Shown: positions 35,258 to 46,904, counted from the stretch's first letter. The stretch is 64,000 bases of DNA from Sabethes cyaneus (GCF_943734655.1 NC_071355.1:69197449-69261448), one strand, 5' to 3'. The notes: a model not told the origin generated them from the letters alone. Program-made: numbers and translations.

Positions 35258-36480
35258 GCTCAATATTATACAATCTATGAAATATTTTGTATTTACAGCC
35301 ACATTTTTGGAACTCTATAATGGTTTGCTTATATTAGGCCGTAGGAATAAAAGAGTTAGAGCAAACGCTCCCATAAGATTTGCACGGGAAAAGCAAAGCA
35401 AACTGTCTATTATGTCGAATGTAGATTGAAGAAAACAATGAGTTTTTTGTATTCCACACTTCATTTTCTTTGCACTATGCTTAAATATTGGTACATGTAA
35501 CTATATGGCTTTCCACTCTTTTTTCTCTCAAGCAAACCAGTTTGCAATACCAATTTCAATTCACCGTATTCATTTGTACCGAGTTAGATTTTATTTTTCG
35601 ATATTACCCTTTTTATGGGCCACAGTTATGGCATGTCCAACCACAATCATAGTCGGAAAAGGTTTCGCATTCAACACTTATGCTGTGCCACGAAAGTAAA
35701 TCAAATTCAATTTTAAACTTCACTTATTTTACAATCATAAAAAGATACCGCAAAGGTAAACAAACCATTAAAACCCAGCAAGTGTCGGCAAAAGAGTCTG
35801 GAAAAGAGTCTGAAAAAGTTTTTCGAAATAAAATCACCGACTTGAACCAATCTAACAAGCATGCAAAAACCGTAGGCCACGTCTTTTGCGCTCCTTTGCC
35901 TTGTGCAGGGCTCGTTTAGTCGACGCCATTTGTTTGTGTGGTGTGACTTAAATCTAATTAGCATTTGCCGGTGTACATAACTGGCTAGTACCCACCTTGG
36001 GCAATATGGGCCCGATGAAACGTCGTCGTCGTTGAGGCAAACGGAAAAGATTCACCACACATAAAGCACGCCGCTGCTGCGGTCTACAGTACAGGCTGCA
36101 GGCCATCTTGAAATTCACGCCATGTGTGCTCGCCGTTGCGTTGTCGTGATTGACGTGATGATGGCCTTAGGTACAAAGAGAAAAGGTATGCGAAATCCTT
36201 TCCATTGCGAGGCAAACTAATCGTAAATCTTTCTGGACAATGCTATGCAATCGGACTGGGCGAAACAATGGCCACCACCAAGGATTAGCTTAGCTGCCAG
36301 CTGAAGCGTATCCGGAGCTTATTAGCTATGATAGAGTTGGTTGGTCGACATTTGGCGATGGTTATCTGAACACGTTGTCCGAGCCGAGCTAAACTGGTTT
36401 GCACGGAACAGCGATTTTTCGGTACTAACGGTTCTTGCCACACGGCGTAAAATTTAGTGTGATGTTCTCGTTCTCGCTGG
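35258..36480. other. No gene recognised; GC-richer toward the right
   Basis: From about 35870 the sequence is less AT-rich and contains few repeats. No exon with paired splice sites was found. It lies directly upstream of the promoter-like sequence. Confidence 0.35.
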
Positions 36481-36486
36481 GTTGCT

Positions 36487-36546
36487 TATAAAATACGATT
36501 CGTCGTGATTCTCATTAGCATTCCGGTCGTTCGATACCCGGATAGG
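36487..36546 (+). promoter_or_regulatory. Core promoter candidate (TATA, initiator)
   Basis: TATAAAAT at 36487-36494 is followed 27 bases on by an initiator-like TCATTAG (A+1 at 36514) and GGATAG at about +27, close to a downstream promoter element. Spacing is within the range known for insect core promoters. An ATG with a splice-donor-like end follows within 80 bp. All parts are short and could be coincidental; the case rests on their order and on the GC-richer, low-repeat context. Confidence 0.35.
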
Positions 36547-36559
36547 TAAAACGCCGAAC

Positions 36560-36593
36560 ATGGAAACAGTAGCACACCAATTTACCAATCGAG
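36560..36593 (+). CDS. Possible first coding exon
   Basis: ATG at 36560 opens an 11-codon frame (METVAHQFTNR) that ends in GAG followed by GTACGAGT, a splice-donor-like sequence; without splicing it meets a stop about 20 codons on. The exon would end in phase 1. An alternative donor-like site, ATAG/GTAAAA at 36545, could instead make this a purely untranslated first exon. No function can be deduced. Confidence 0.18.
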
Positions 36594-37049
36594 GTACGAG
36601 TAATTGCGCAGTTACTCCTTAGAAGCAAAAAAAAAGAAACAATGACAGAATTTATGTTATTAGTATTCATTCAGCAAAACAAGAATGCAAAAAACACACA
36701 TCTATAAATGGAGAGAATGCATCTGTGGTTCGACCTCAGACTCGAACAGGTGCTAGAAGCTATATAGATCGTAAATCGCTTTGATGGATATTAGTTGCAA
36801 CCTGACTAGAGGTACCTTCTCGAAGTTGTGCATTCCCTGGCTTAGGAAAGTCTATCGATCAATCTATCATGTCATCCGAATGGTTCAGCTCAAAGTAATA
36901 CACAGGTGTTGCACTGTCTAGTCTAACTGATGATCTATAGTTGCAGTGAAATTGTAGTGCATTCAGGAATAACTAACTGATAAGCAGTGGCATGGCGAGT
37001 TCGGGGCACACTGGGACACGTGCCACATCTTCTCTTTAAAATTTAATAT
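36594..37049. other. No gene recognised
   Basis: Would be first intron if the promoter call is right. No feature seen. Confidence 0.3.
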
Positions 37050-37344
37050 GAAACAAAGTAATTTCTGTAGCCCAGTTTTTAGTTCAATCTGCCACTATTT
37101 TTTATTTGCCAAATCTTATTTCACTTCCAACTTTAAGTTCAATTTCGGATGTAATAATTTCATTACATTACCAGCGCTTATTTCAAGTCCAATTTCAATT
37201 TTTGATTTTAGGTCCAACTTTAGGTATAATTTCAAGACCGATTTCATGTCCTAATTTAAGTTCTTCCAAGTCCAACTTCAAGTCCGATTTCAAATCCAGT
37301 TTCAAGTCCAATTTAACTTTCAAGTTTAATTTTAAGTGCAATAA
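37050..37344. repeat. Degenerate AATTTCAAGTCC minisatellite
   Basis: Loose tandem units such as TTTCAAGTCCAATTTCAA, period about 12 bp, opposite strand sense to the array at 3350-3609. A family-A SINE begins directly at its right edge. The plus frames of Ser, Phe and Asn are by-products. Confidence 0.8.
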
Positions 37345-37570
37345 TGGTATAAAACAGTCTCTCAGTTGGCTACGAAGTATGATGCTGGTCTAATAAGCCA
37401 GACGTCGTATGTTCGAATCTCGGCTGGGAGAGTCTGTTGAAATCAATAGGAACGTAGCAACTGGCACCGCAATTGTCCTGTATTCTGACAGCTGACTGCG
37501 AAGTCTATCGTATAAAAACAGAAGGTCAAGTTTCGATAACGGAATTTAGCATCTAGACTTTGCTTTGCAT
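37345..37570 (+). repeat. tRNA-derived SINE, family A, copy 2
   Basis: The best-preserved copy: CAGTTGGCTACGAAGTATG (A-box region, from about 37365), then GTATGTTCGAATCTCGGCTG (B-box), then a body with GACTGCGAAGTCTATCG. Related copies lie at 2279-2480 and 47160-47345. The head is tRNA-like but the downstream body shows it is a SINE. Confidence 0.75.
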
Positions 37571-38189
37571 TTTTCGTATAAAGCATCAAATATGTTTTAT
37601 CACATGGGACTTTTTTGAATTGAACTTGTCTCTTACCCTGTCGCGGTCCAACGTAAACTTTTTAGTAAAGTGAAGGAGTTTCTGGTGCAATGAATGATAA
37701 ACTGGATGAAACTAGGAAATTTCGATATGTAAGTTAAAAATATCTTGGGTCGTTGAGTTTAAAATATCCTGCCATTGAGGTGCCCCACACTCTTTTGATT
37801 GGTGCCCAAAATTTTTTTTGCAATTAAACTTCTGCGGCAGAAGAATGCTTATATTAGATAGTCTCCTATCCAATTTTGTCCCACCGTTTTTAACCGTTCC
37901 ATTCACGTACACATACTCTTCCCCGCCGACGGTAATTATTTTTGTATAATTACACTTTGCGGGTGCGGGTGAGGCAGTAGTTTAATTGCAAAAAACTTTT
38001 GGATACCAACCAAACGAATGTGGGTTGGGGTCCCACCAGCCATTGAACGACTCAATATGTTTTTGGCCTACATATTGAAAATTCCCCAGTTTCGTCTAGT
38101 TTATCATTCCTCGCACCAAAAATTCCTTCACTTTACAAAAAAGTGTTATTTCTAATCTTTTAATGATAAAGTTTTCATGCTACTGCTCC
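37571..38189. other. No gene recognised
   Basis: Short sequence between the SINE and the polypurine tract. A frame at 37712-37912 (minus, 66 codons) contains CKKNFGHQSKECG, which superficially resembles a zinc knuckle but is isolated. Confidence 0.3.
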
Positions 38190-40385
38190 TGGAGAAAAAT
38201 AAATTACAAGAGCACGGAGGAAATCGGAACAAAAACTAGACAAACGGGATAGAGAAGCAGAAAAACACGAAAGAGAAAAAGAAGAAAAACTTACAAACCA
38301 GAAAAAAACAAAGAAAAGCCGAGAATAAAAAATAGAACGTAAAAAGAGAAAAAACTCGAAAAAAACGGAAGAACACAGGAAAACCGAGGCAAACAAGAGG
38401 AGACTGGACAGAAAAAAAGGTAGCAATGATTAAGAGAACGACAAATAGAGGACAAACTGGAGAGAAAAGAAGAATAGGCTAAATAAAAGGGGAGAAAAAA
38501 CGTATATAAAAAAAGAAAAAGAAAAGCATAAAATACGGGAGTAACCTCGAGAATAAAAAAAGAAAAAATAAAAAAAAAACAAAAGGCAAACGGGATAAAA
38601 CAGAAAATAGAAACGGAAAGTGACAGAAAAAGAGGAAAATCAGGGCATTTTAAGAATAAAAATGGAACAGAGAAAAAGAAAAAACAGAATAGGAGTTAAA
38701 GGAACAGAAAATAAAAAATGAGACTTGAAAAGAGGTAAGGAACCTGAAAATGAGGAACGACAAACAAAAAATAAATAAAACGGATTCAAAGATTTTCTCT
38801 TTGAAAAGAGAAAATCAAGACTGAAAAGGGTGAAAAACGGAACAGGAAAAGAAGAGAAAGAAGAAACGCAAGCAGGAAAAAGAAAAAAACGAGAGAGAGA
38901 AATAGGGGGAAAACGAGACAAGTAGAGGAATAACAGGACAGAAAAAGGAAAAAAACGTGACAGGAAAGGTAAAACGGTATAAATTAGGAAAATGAATCAA
39001 GAAATGGAAAACAATAAAAAACGAGAAAAACAAATAGGAAATAGAAGAATAGCGAGAGAAAGAGAGAGAGAGAATATAGATAGAGGAAATTAAGAAAAAG
39101 GGGGAAAACAGGTCAAACAGGATACAAAAGAAGAAAGATGGGACAAAATGGCAATAGGAAATGGGAATGGCATAGAAAAACGGGACAGATAACGAAGAAA
39201 AAAAACGGACCAAGGAAAAGAGTAAAACGGGAGAGAAAAGGTCAAGAAATAGTACGTAAAAACAAAAAACCGGACAGCAAAGCGAAAAAGTCAGCCAAAA
39301 ACAAAATAAACGGTACAGTAAGGAAGGAAAAACCTGACACCTAAAAGTGGAAAATCGGAATAAACGAAGACGAAAACGAGAAAGAAAGAAAAATAAAAAG
39401 AGTTAGAAAGACACGCAAACTGAAAAAATTAAACACAGAAGATGAAAAGCAGGAAGGAAAATAAGTAAAAAAATAAGAAGAAAAACAAAACTGAAAATAT
39501 TGAACTGAAGGACTAAAAAAATGGGACAGTAAATGAAGAAAAACGGACCAATAACACAGAAAATACAGAGGGAAAAAAGAATAATGAGCAAAAAGAGCAA
39601 AAACAAGACGAAGAAGAAGAAGAAATGTGAGATCAATAACCCATGAAAACGGAACAGAAAACAGATGAAGAGGTAATAGTAGAATCACGAGAAAGAGAAA
39701 AAAGAAAACTGATATAAAAAATTAGGAAAGCGGGAAAAAAGAGGTCAAACCGGATCCAATAAAAGAAAGATGGGATAAAATGGCACAGTGAATAGCATGG
39801 GAAAATTGTACAGAAAAAAAGAAAAAAAGGCTCAAAGGAATTTACTCTTTCCCTACGGCAGAGGAAAAGTAAAAAAAACGGAAAATAAAAAAGGAAAACC
39901 GGAGAGCAAAACGAGAAAGAGAGTCTAAAACAAAGGTGACAGTAAAGAAGAAAAAACGAGGCATCTGAAAGAGGCAAAACAGAACTGACGAATACGAAAA
40001 CTGAGAATGAAATATGATTAAAAGATCTAGAATAAGACGAAAACTGAAAACTGAATAAGGAAATGAAGATAGCAGTCGGAAAACTTGAAAGAAAACAAGT
40101 GAAAAATAAGAAGAAAAACAAGAATGAAAATACTGAACTGAAGGACTGAAAAATAGGACAGTAAATGAAGAAAAATGGACCAATGACATAAAAAACACGG
40201 GATGGAAAAAATAAAAATAAGAAAATAGAGGAAAAACTAGAGGAAGAAGAAGAAAAGTGAGAACAATAACTATGAAAACGGTATATAAGAAAATAAAAAA
40301 CAACAAAAAGTGGAAAAACGGGACTGAAAAAGAGGAAAAAGGAACAGAAAGGAGGTAAAACATATGATAGGGACAAAAAATATCA
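38190..40385 (+). repeat. 2.2-kb polypurine tract with ~632-bp tandem repeat
   Basis: The plus strand is overwhelmingly A and G, with recurring AAACGGGACAGAAAA-like motifs. Within it, landmarks recur at a constant offset: GGTCAAAC at 39111 and 39743, CCGGACAGCAAAGC/CCGGAGAGCAAAAC near 39270 and 39899, GAACTGAAGGACT at 39502 and 40135, and ATGAAAACGG near 39645 and 40272. This gives two copies of a unit of about 632 bp (39100-40380). Long Phe/Ser/Leu frames on the minus strand (up to 247 codons) are composition artefacts. Confidence 0.9.
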
Positions 40386-41229
40386 ATCATAATTTCAAAT
40401 AAAACTTCGTCCAAATTCAAATCTAAATTCAAATATAATTTGATACTCATTTTAAGGGAAAACCGAAAATGGCTCAAAGATGGCTGGCTACCATTCGATG
40501 CATGTATTGTTTTGTGCCTTGAAAATGCATCTGTATTGGCAAAGCACGCTTTTACCACGTAATCAGTGCTTCCACTGCTGTTGTGATTTCCTAAAACTTG
40601 TTATTCCATTTATTGATCCGCTATTTATCAACATACGCTTAGCAAAACATAATTGCTAATGGAAAATAAACTGATCATACATTTAGATCATTACGTGTTC
40701 ATAAAACGTATAATCTGGGATTAGTTAATAGATATTTGGTTGCGCACCATGGTGGGTCTAGATTCACCATGGTTGCGCACATATTTCGTTGCACTAGCGA
40801 TTTCCGAACAGCACCACGGTCTTAAAGTGTCGTCACATCAATGAGCTTTTAAAAAGTTTTCAGCTTTGCCGCATCGATATGCTTAGAGTGAAGTAAACAA
40901 ACGAAAAGTTGACCAGGACTGGCCTTCAAAGCAAACGAATTGATTAACCATCCAATTGATCCTAGGCATTATTCAGTTGCTGCTACAAATTTTAAATGAA
41001 TCGGAATGTCTTGATAAAGAAAACAAACCATATTTTGGGATGTTCGTAGTCGGTGCGGTTGGCTGCGGATCAGCTGTGTTTATGTTTGCAAGCTCTGCTA
41101 TTTGACATATACTACCAATACTAATGCAACATTCAAATGAACGTTTAGGTTTTAAACGAACACATGAGATGTACAATACAGTTTTTGTCACTCTAACAGA
41201 ATAACGTTAGCCAATTTCGGTTTCTCCTT
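40386..41229. other. No gene recognised
   Basis: 40390-40450 has a few AAATTCAAAT units. The rest shows no supportable feature. Confidence 0.35.
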
Positions 41230-41725
41230 AAGCCCAGTTTAAACTCTGTTTTCGGGTTCAATTTTCAGTACTTCCAATACAATTTGAATTCCAATTTCAA
41301 GTTTATGTTCAATTGTAATTCCAAGTAAAATCTCAAGTCCAATTTAAATTAAATTTACGTTTAATTTCAATTCCAATGTCATGTTCAAATTCAACTTGAA
41401 TTTAAAATTCAATTTCAAGTCCAATTCCAAAGCTAATTCAATTCCAATGTAGTAGAAACTGAAAATTATCTTTTAAGCCCGATTTCATGTCTTTTTAAGT
41501 AAAACTCCAGTCCAAAGTAGTGCAAATTTAAATCCAATTTCAAGTCCAATTTATGTCCAATTTCAAGTTCAATTTGAAATAAAGCTTAAAGCCCAAATTA
41601 GTCCAAATTGAAGTCTGTTTTAATGTCCTATGTCAAGTCTGATTGCAAGTCCAATTTCCACTCTAATTTGAAGCCAAGTTCTAGTTCAAATTTATAGTCC
41701 TATTTAAACTTTGTTATTAAATCCA
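41230..41725. repeat. Degenerate AATTTCAAGTCC minisatellite, long array
   Basis: About 500 bp of loose 12-bp-like units (CAATTTCAAGTCCAATTTAT and variants), the longest of the four arrays in the window. No coding content. 41726-42563 shows nothing recognisable. Confidence 0.8.
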
Positions 41726-42563
41726 ATTGCACGCGAAAGACCAGATTTTTCAACGTAATCGGTCGGTATTCTTGTAATTGCTAATAAGAGACTCGCCATT
41801 CCACGATTACTCGATTTATCAGTCCAAAACATTCTTCTTCCTGAAGGTCACGTGCCCCACATATTTACTCTTAACCTTTTCCTAAAATTTCTACAATAAT
41901 TATGTATCAATCATAGTTGTTCAGACTGGAATCGTACTGATTGGTCGTTAAATTGATGTTCTGTGAATAGTAAGTAATCTGAAATTTCGTTGACACTCTG
42001 TTTTTTTGCTTTCGTTTGTGCTCATTTGTGTTCATTTGTCTTTGTTGTGATTTTTCAGGAAACGAAATTAGTTTCCTATAAAATATGTCCCATTTTCTTC
42101 AATTGTATAATCAGCTCGTCGTTTTCGTACAACATAGGGTAATTTGGTAGTTATTCTATAATTGACTAATGTTCCGTTCGCGTGTCCGTAAAACTGAATA
42201 GCTCAATTTCGAATAATTCTGCACTTATTCTACTTCACGGCAATGAAAGAAAATGGTTGTATTCGGCAAGTGTTCAAAGCGCTCAAAACTCGGTTGTAAT
42301 TTGCAAAGTGGCCGGTGTATCTATAATTATCATCTGGTTTAAACAAGCAGTGATCACAGAAGCGTACACACTGTATGCTATTATATAAAACAACAGCCAA
42401 ACACGCGGCATCGTAAAGCGCCGAGACGTGATACTCCTTTGGAAACAAAATTCTCCGGTCGGATTTGTTTTCCCACATGACAATAACGTTTGCCCGTACG
42501 AAATTAATTCACCCATCACTGGGCGCAACTTGCATCAAAATACCGGTGGACAGCTCCGCTCTA

Positions 42564-42812
42564 ATGGACCTTTCCAACGTGACGACAAACGCATCGAATG
42601 ATGCCGCCTCCGTGTCCGCTGTCGGTGACTCAAATGCCGGAATGGCGGCCGCGACGGGCGGAAGGTGGAGCAAACTGTATCAAAATAATTGCGAACGCGT
42701 CACCGACCGACCGACCGGCCGACCGTGCGCAGCAGCATGGAAGAAACACGCGACCGCATCTTGTGAATGGAAAGTGAAAACTCCCTCCCCCCCTCGGTGG
42801 GGTGGGGTGCGG
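42564..42812 (+). CDS. Possible exon, Ser/Thr/Asn/Ala-rich N terminus
   Basis: A GC-rich island unlike its surroundings. From ATG 42564 the frame runs 83 codons: MDLSNVTTNASNDAASVSAV, then GDSNAGMAAATGG, then basic sequence. Two N-glycosylation sequons (NVT, NAS) sit close to the start, as in extracellular N termini of many receptors, but there is no signal peptide or membrane segment. A donor-like GAAG/GTGGAG occurs near 42664, so the true exon may end there. Could equally be noncoding GC-rich sequence. Confidence 0.2.
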
Positions 42813-43121
42813 TAAAGTTACGACATCAACGGTGGCAATGCACCATGTAAAGAGCGTCCGATATGTGGCAGTTTTTGGGCTGAACTTATAGAAAACTAAA
42901 TAGAAAAGCTATTGTTTCAGTAACTAGTTTCAGCAAAAAAATGTGTGTTACGCCCTTAAAACAGCAAAAAATTCTGCCATCGAAACTAATTCACCGTACA
43001 CTGCCACCGCCGGTGGGTCGGTAGCTACCTTTCCCCCCGCACTAGACCACGCCAGTTGAAAAGAAAATTTTCTCGTGAGAGACAATTAGCCAAAATGCTT
43101 TGCGGACCGGACCGGCCAACC

Positions 43122-43163
<42 letters not shown>

Positions 43164-43997
43164 CGGTGGAAGGCAGTACTTGCTGCAATGCGACGGAACA
43201 AAATATGTACTTTAATCACAGCATGAAAAGCATGCATTAGAGCCTGTCATAGGCCGGCTGGCTTAGCTTAGGGAAACGGGTTGACGTGTTGTATGGAAGA
43301 CAATTTTATGGACTTTTGCACCCGCATTACAATGGGTGTTATTTTCTGCAGTGATTTCAGCTGGCCAGGTGTTAATGTACTGCACTGCCCTGGCGACGGT
43401 GAGTGAACGGAAGTGCACAATCATGTGACGAATGCGGCGTGATTTACTCTATCTATCGTGACTCTTTGAGGGAGATAATTAAAATGCTTTTTATAGATAA
43501 TTAACTTCTTTTTCCGAAAGATCATTGATCTTGCTTGCCAATTCCGCATTCCGAGTCAATTATTTTAAACGCTCTTTAGGAGTATTTTCTAAAATTATCA
43601 TACAAAATGGGCCGAAGAATCTAAGAATTTCATGAAATTTTGTACACGGGTATAGTGGATGGACAAAGGAAAGCGATCTTTAACAAAAATGAGGGTTCCT
43701 TCTGACCCTAAAAACTTTGAGAGTTTTGAGAGTTGAGAGCGCCCAACAACCTTTTATTTAAATTCATGAAAATTTTCTCAGCAATCCAGCAAAAATTTCA
43801 GTTGAAAAAAGTTTGTCACAGAATTCGCAACCAGCTACTACTTATTAGAAAATTTCTAAAATATATTTTTCTTACTATATTCGCAAACAGAGCTATCGGC
43901 GCAAAATTTACGATTCCAAAGCAGGATAGTAAACGGACCATTTACCGACATCCTGAGGGGACTGACCATTAAGAGACCTTAATGGTTTCTTACATGT
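42813..43997. other. No gene recognised; GAT microsatellite inside
   Basis: A perfect GAT/ATG microsatellite of about 14 units occupies 43122-43163; it reads as poly-His on the minus strand, which is not a gene. The first half is GC-richer (GGACCGGACCGGCC near 43106). No exon could be supported. Confidence 0.5.
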
Positions 43998-44279
43998 TTA
44001 ATTCACCAATTCGTTTATACAAATTTTAAGGGCTTTGAAGAAAACGAGCCTAGCTGCGTCTGGCTCAAGGTCCAACATGAAGTTATAAACGAAAAGGCGG
44101 TTGAAGCTTATAAGTGCATTATAGAACCGTACAGCCTGCAACACCCCAAAGTTTCGACACATTTTCCTTGGGATTCTTGGAAGAATTTTATCGATGTTGG
44201 AGTTCAGCTGCCCCTTACGCGTCTCAAAGCGCCAAAATTTGTATGTCTTCTTGAAAGATTCTGAGGGACCCATCATCAT
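43998..44279 (-). CDS. Unrecognised 93-codon frame
   Basis: The minus-strand frame has a balanced composition: FKKTYKFWRFETRKGQLNSN, ILPRIPRKMCRN, AVRFYNALISFNRLFVYNF, PDAARLVFFKALKICINEL. It looks more protein-like than the repeat-derived frames nearby, with alternating hydrophobic and basic stretches that could be helical. I do not recognise it. It may be a decayed transposon protein fragment or an exon; no clear splice signals were found. Confidence 0.2.
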   Translation of the reverse strand: MMMGPSESFKKTYKFWRFETRKGQLNSNIDKILPRIPRKMCRNFGVLQAVRFYNALISFNRLFVYNFMLDLEPDAARLVFFKALKICINELVN

Positions 44280-45035
44280 CCAGACTAGATGATCATCGCT
44301 TAACTTTCTTTGATTTTGATACTGCCTCTTTAAGGGGACATGAACGATATGAAAATTTAAAAAAAATCATTATTTGTTTATTTCAGATTTTGATTCCGCT
44401 TTCCGCAGTCTTTTCCGCTTATTTTGATACTCACTTTGTAATGATCCGATCATGGGAAATGGCCTAAAAACGATCATACACATAAGCATTCCATTGCGGC
44501 GTGGAACAACTTCGGCGGAATAAAACGCCGCTCCTGGAAAACCACGATTTTCCAACTTTATGTACCTTTTTCTCAGAAACTACACAACGTATTGGAACAA
44601 ACTTTTTTTTGTTTTGTTGATAGTAGCTTGGCAAAGACTTTTATAACTTTTGAAGTTTGTACCGTGCTGCATCACTATCCGGACACTTAAGCAGGTCATA
44701 TTTTTAATATGCTTCGTAAAAAATAATTTCGCAACGTAACGATAAATGCTTTGTACTATAATCAAATATAAAGTTTAAACTTACAATAACACATAATTTT
44801 TTTAATAAAAACTCCATAAAATACATTAAAATAAGTGAAACAAAAATCTATGTCTTGTTCATAAATCCGGACACCTCACATCTCAATGAATCAAAATCCG
44901 GACACTTTTGAATCGTTTTCCGGACAGGCAATATTTTGCCTAAGAAATTTATGCCTACAGGCAAACAACTTATCAATTGTAACAAAAACTACTAAATAAA
45001 CATTCTTCTATACATTTTTCACCTTTAATTCCACT

Positions 45036-45425
45036 CAGGCTTGGCATACACTTTTCGCTTCGATTTTGCTCTTTTGATTACTGCATCTCAGCCAAGCAAA
45101 ATTTGAAAAAGTGATGTATGGGGCGTATGTAGAATTTGTTATTATCTACAATATTGCTGAAGTAAGTATTACTGTGCATTTTGTATTTATGGCGCTATAA
45201 GGCTGCTACCCTCTTGGTAGCAAAAAGAGCGCTCTTTTTGCTACCAACGGCATTGCTGCGCTAAAGCACCGTAAATACTAAAGATAGAACTTCACTTTCT
45301 TCAGCAATATTATAGATAATTACTAGCTCTACAAATTCCGCATACACCACTTTTTCAAATTCTGCTTGGTTGAGGAGCAATAATCAAAAGAGCAAAATCA
45401 AAGCGAAAAGTGTATGCCAAGCCTG
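45036..45425. mobile_element. hAT-like MITE with perfect 8-bp target duplication
   Basis: Ends CAGGCTTGGCATACACTTTT (45036 inward) and its complement (to 45425) continue as arms of roughly 190 bp. ATTCCACT flanks both sides, at 45028-45035 and 45426-45433. The 8-bp duplication and CAGG tip fit the hAT superfamily. Noncoding; nearly the whole element folds back. It sits inside the pogo-like element. Related arm sequences occur at 24218-24300 and 48870-49000. Confidence 0.9.
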
Positions 45426-45752
45426 ATTCCACTTTTGTGTCATTAAAGATATAATTTTAGTCAAGTACGACACAGAAGAAATTACCTACGTAGTTAGAGA
45501 ATGAAAGTGATTAGATACTTCTCATTAAAAGCTTTAAAGTATTTAAGGCATGTATTTGATAAGTAAAAAGATGTGTTTTGTAAAGAACAGATCAATAAGA
45601 ATTTATTTCATTGATTTAGATCCAATAGTTTTCATAATCATAGATGGTTTCATCATAATCTCAGGTTGCTACAATCGTCTGATGCACTCACGGTCAGGAG
45701 ATCTGTTTTTAAACTCTTCTGACTTCCCAAGACATTTTACGGCTACCTTGTA

Positions 45753-45990
45753 TCACGATTTTTGCGGTGACCAGACTTCCTCTGCATTTGCAACAATGTA
45801 ATCCAACACGATTTTCTCATCGTCATTTGAACACGCATCCTGAGTGTTCCTTCGATCACCAACATATTTAGAATTCATTTTATCTTCATGCGTAGTTTTA
45901 GGAATTCCTAATATTTTTATGGTTCCATGAATCGAGACTCCTCCTCGTACCACAGCGTACCACTGCCTGGTTAAACGCGCCCTCTTGCAT
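45753..45990 (-). pseudogene. pogo-like transposase N-terminal fragment
   Basis: On the minus strand an ATG near 45990 starts MQEGAFNQAV, then after a frame change AVVRGGVSIHGTIKILGI and PKTTHEDKMN. This is the helix-turn-helix (psq-type) pattern A..AV..G.S...A....IP..TL.D of pogo/Tigger transposases. It is followed by an acidic DDEKIVLDYIVANAEE region like their linker. No DDE catalytic domain remains. The fragment supports the pogo-like naming of the surrounding element. Confidence 0.55.
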
Positions 45991-46904
45991 TTTCTAAGAA
46001 AAACATTAGGTTGTTTACCATCGATAGTGAAGCGTGTCCGGATTTAAAAACATGGTTTTGAATCCGGACAGCGTAATTATTCATTAAAAAATACACTTTA
46101 TTCCAACACTTTAATGAATAACACTGTCACAGTTAATTAAAACTAACCTTCTTTGTTAATGCTAAGCCTAAAAAGTTGGTTTCTTTGTATTAATTTGTCC
46201 CCAAAACCTTAAAGTTTGAAAGCACTACTTTTCAGTACTCTGAAAAAAATCGCAGAAAACAGACACTGTTTGACACCAACGTTATGTTTGGATTTATTTA
46301 AGTTATTTCGCGCAGCCTACTTAACCACCGATTATGTTTAAACGATCTTAGTTATATTTGCAAAGTTATCTCATAGCTACACCTCATAAATTGTATATTT
46401 TATTGCTTAATAAGGATAAATTAATGAAGATGTCCGGATATTTATACCGTCCGGATTTTGATGCAGCATGGTAAACGAAACACAGCCAGAGAAAAAAGAA
46501 AAACTAAACAAAATTTTATTTTTTCAACCGTCTTTTCTACTTCTTTTTCGTTTTTCTCAAGCTATGTTTTGTTTACGAAACTCAAAAGTTATAAAAGTCT
46601 TTCCCAAGCTACTACCAACAAAACAAAAAAAAAATGTTCCATTTATGCGGCCGATTTATGCGCTATTATTCTCATTTGAAAGGTAATATAGCCGGATAGA
46701 TCACTATTGAATTGTTTTTAGATTGGACTTTTAGTTTGAAAGTTATGTGCAATTGAAGTTACACGTTAAATTTACAATACTTTATAGCGATTTTAACCTA
46801 GATAATTTATCTAGTTTCAATTGTTTTAGTATTAAACGAGAGGTCTTAGCACTGCAAATGTAACTTCAAAAACAGAATAATATAGTAAAAATGTATAAAT
46901 TTTC

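Larger units (their letters stand above)
44590..46640 (-). mobile_element. pogo-like DNA transposon, internally deleted
   Basis: Terminal repeats of about 100 bp match in inverse orientation: the left side (44592-44690) has GTTTTGTTGATAGTAGCTTG and TATAACTTTTGAAGTTTG, then GCTGCATCA..ATCCGGACA; the right side (46470-46640) has the complements, with extra sequence inside the right repeat. ATCCGGACA motifs recur at 44676, 44872, 44898, 46027, 46062 and 46433. One transposase fragment (45753-45990) remains. Flanking TA dinucleotides are plausible but not decisive. Confidence 0.65.

Noticed and set aside
37712..37912. Zinc-knuckle-like CKKNFGHQSKECG
   Set aside because: Isolated, no gag context, short frame; likely chance.
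38175..40558. Long minus-strand frames (up to 247 codons) rich in Phe, Ser and Leu
   Set aside because: They are the complement of a polypurine tract, lack domains, and overlap one another in several frames; composition explains their length.
43025..43237. Frame with a poly-His run
   Set aside because: The run is the minus-strand reading of a GAT microsatellite.
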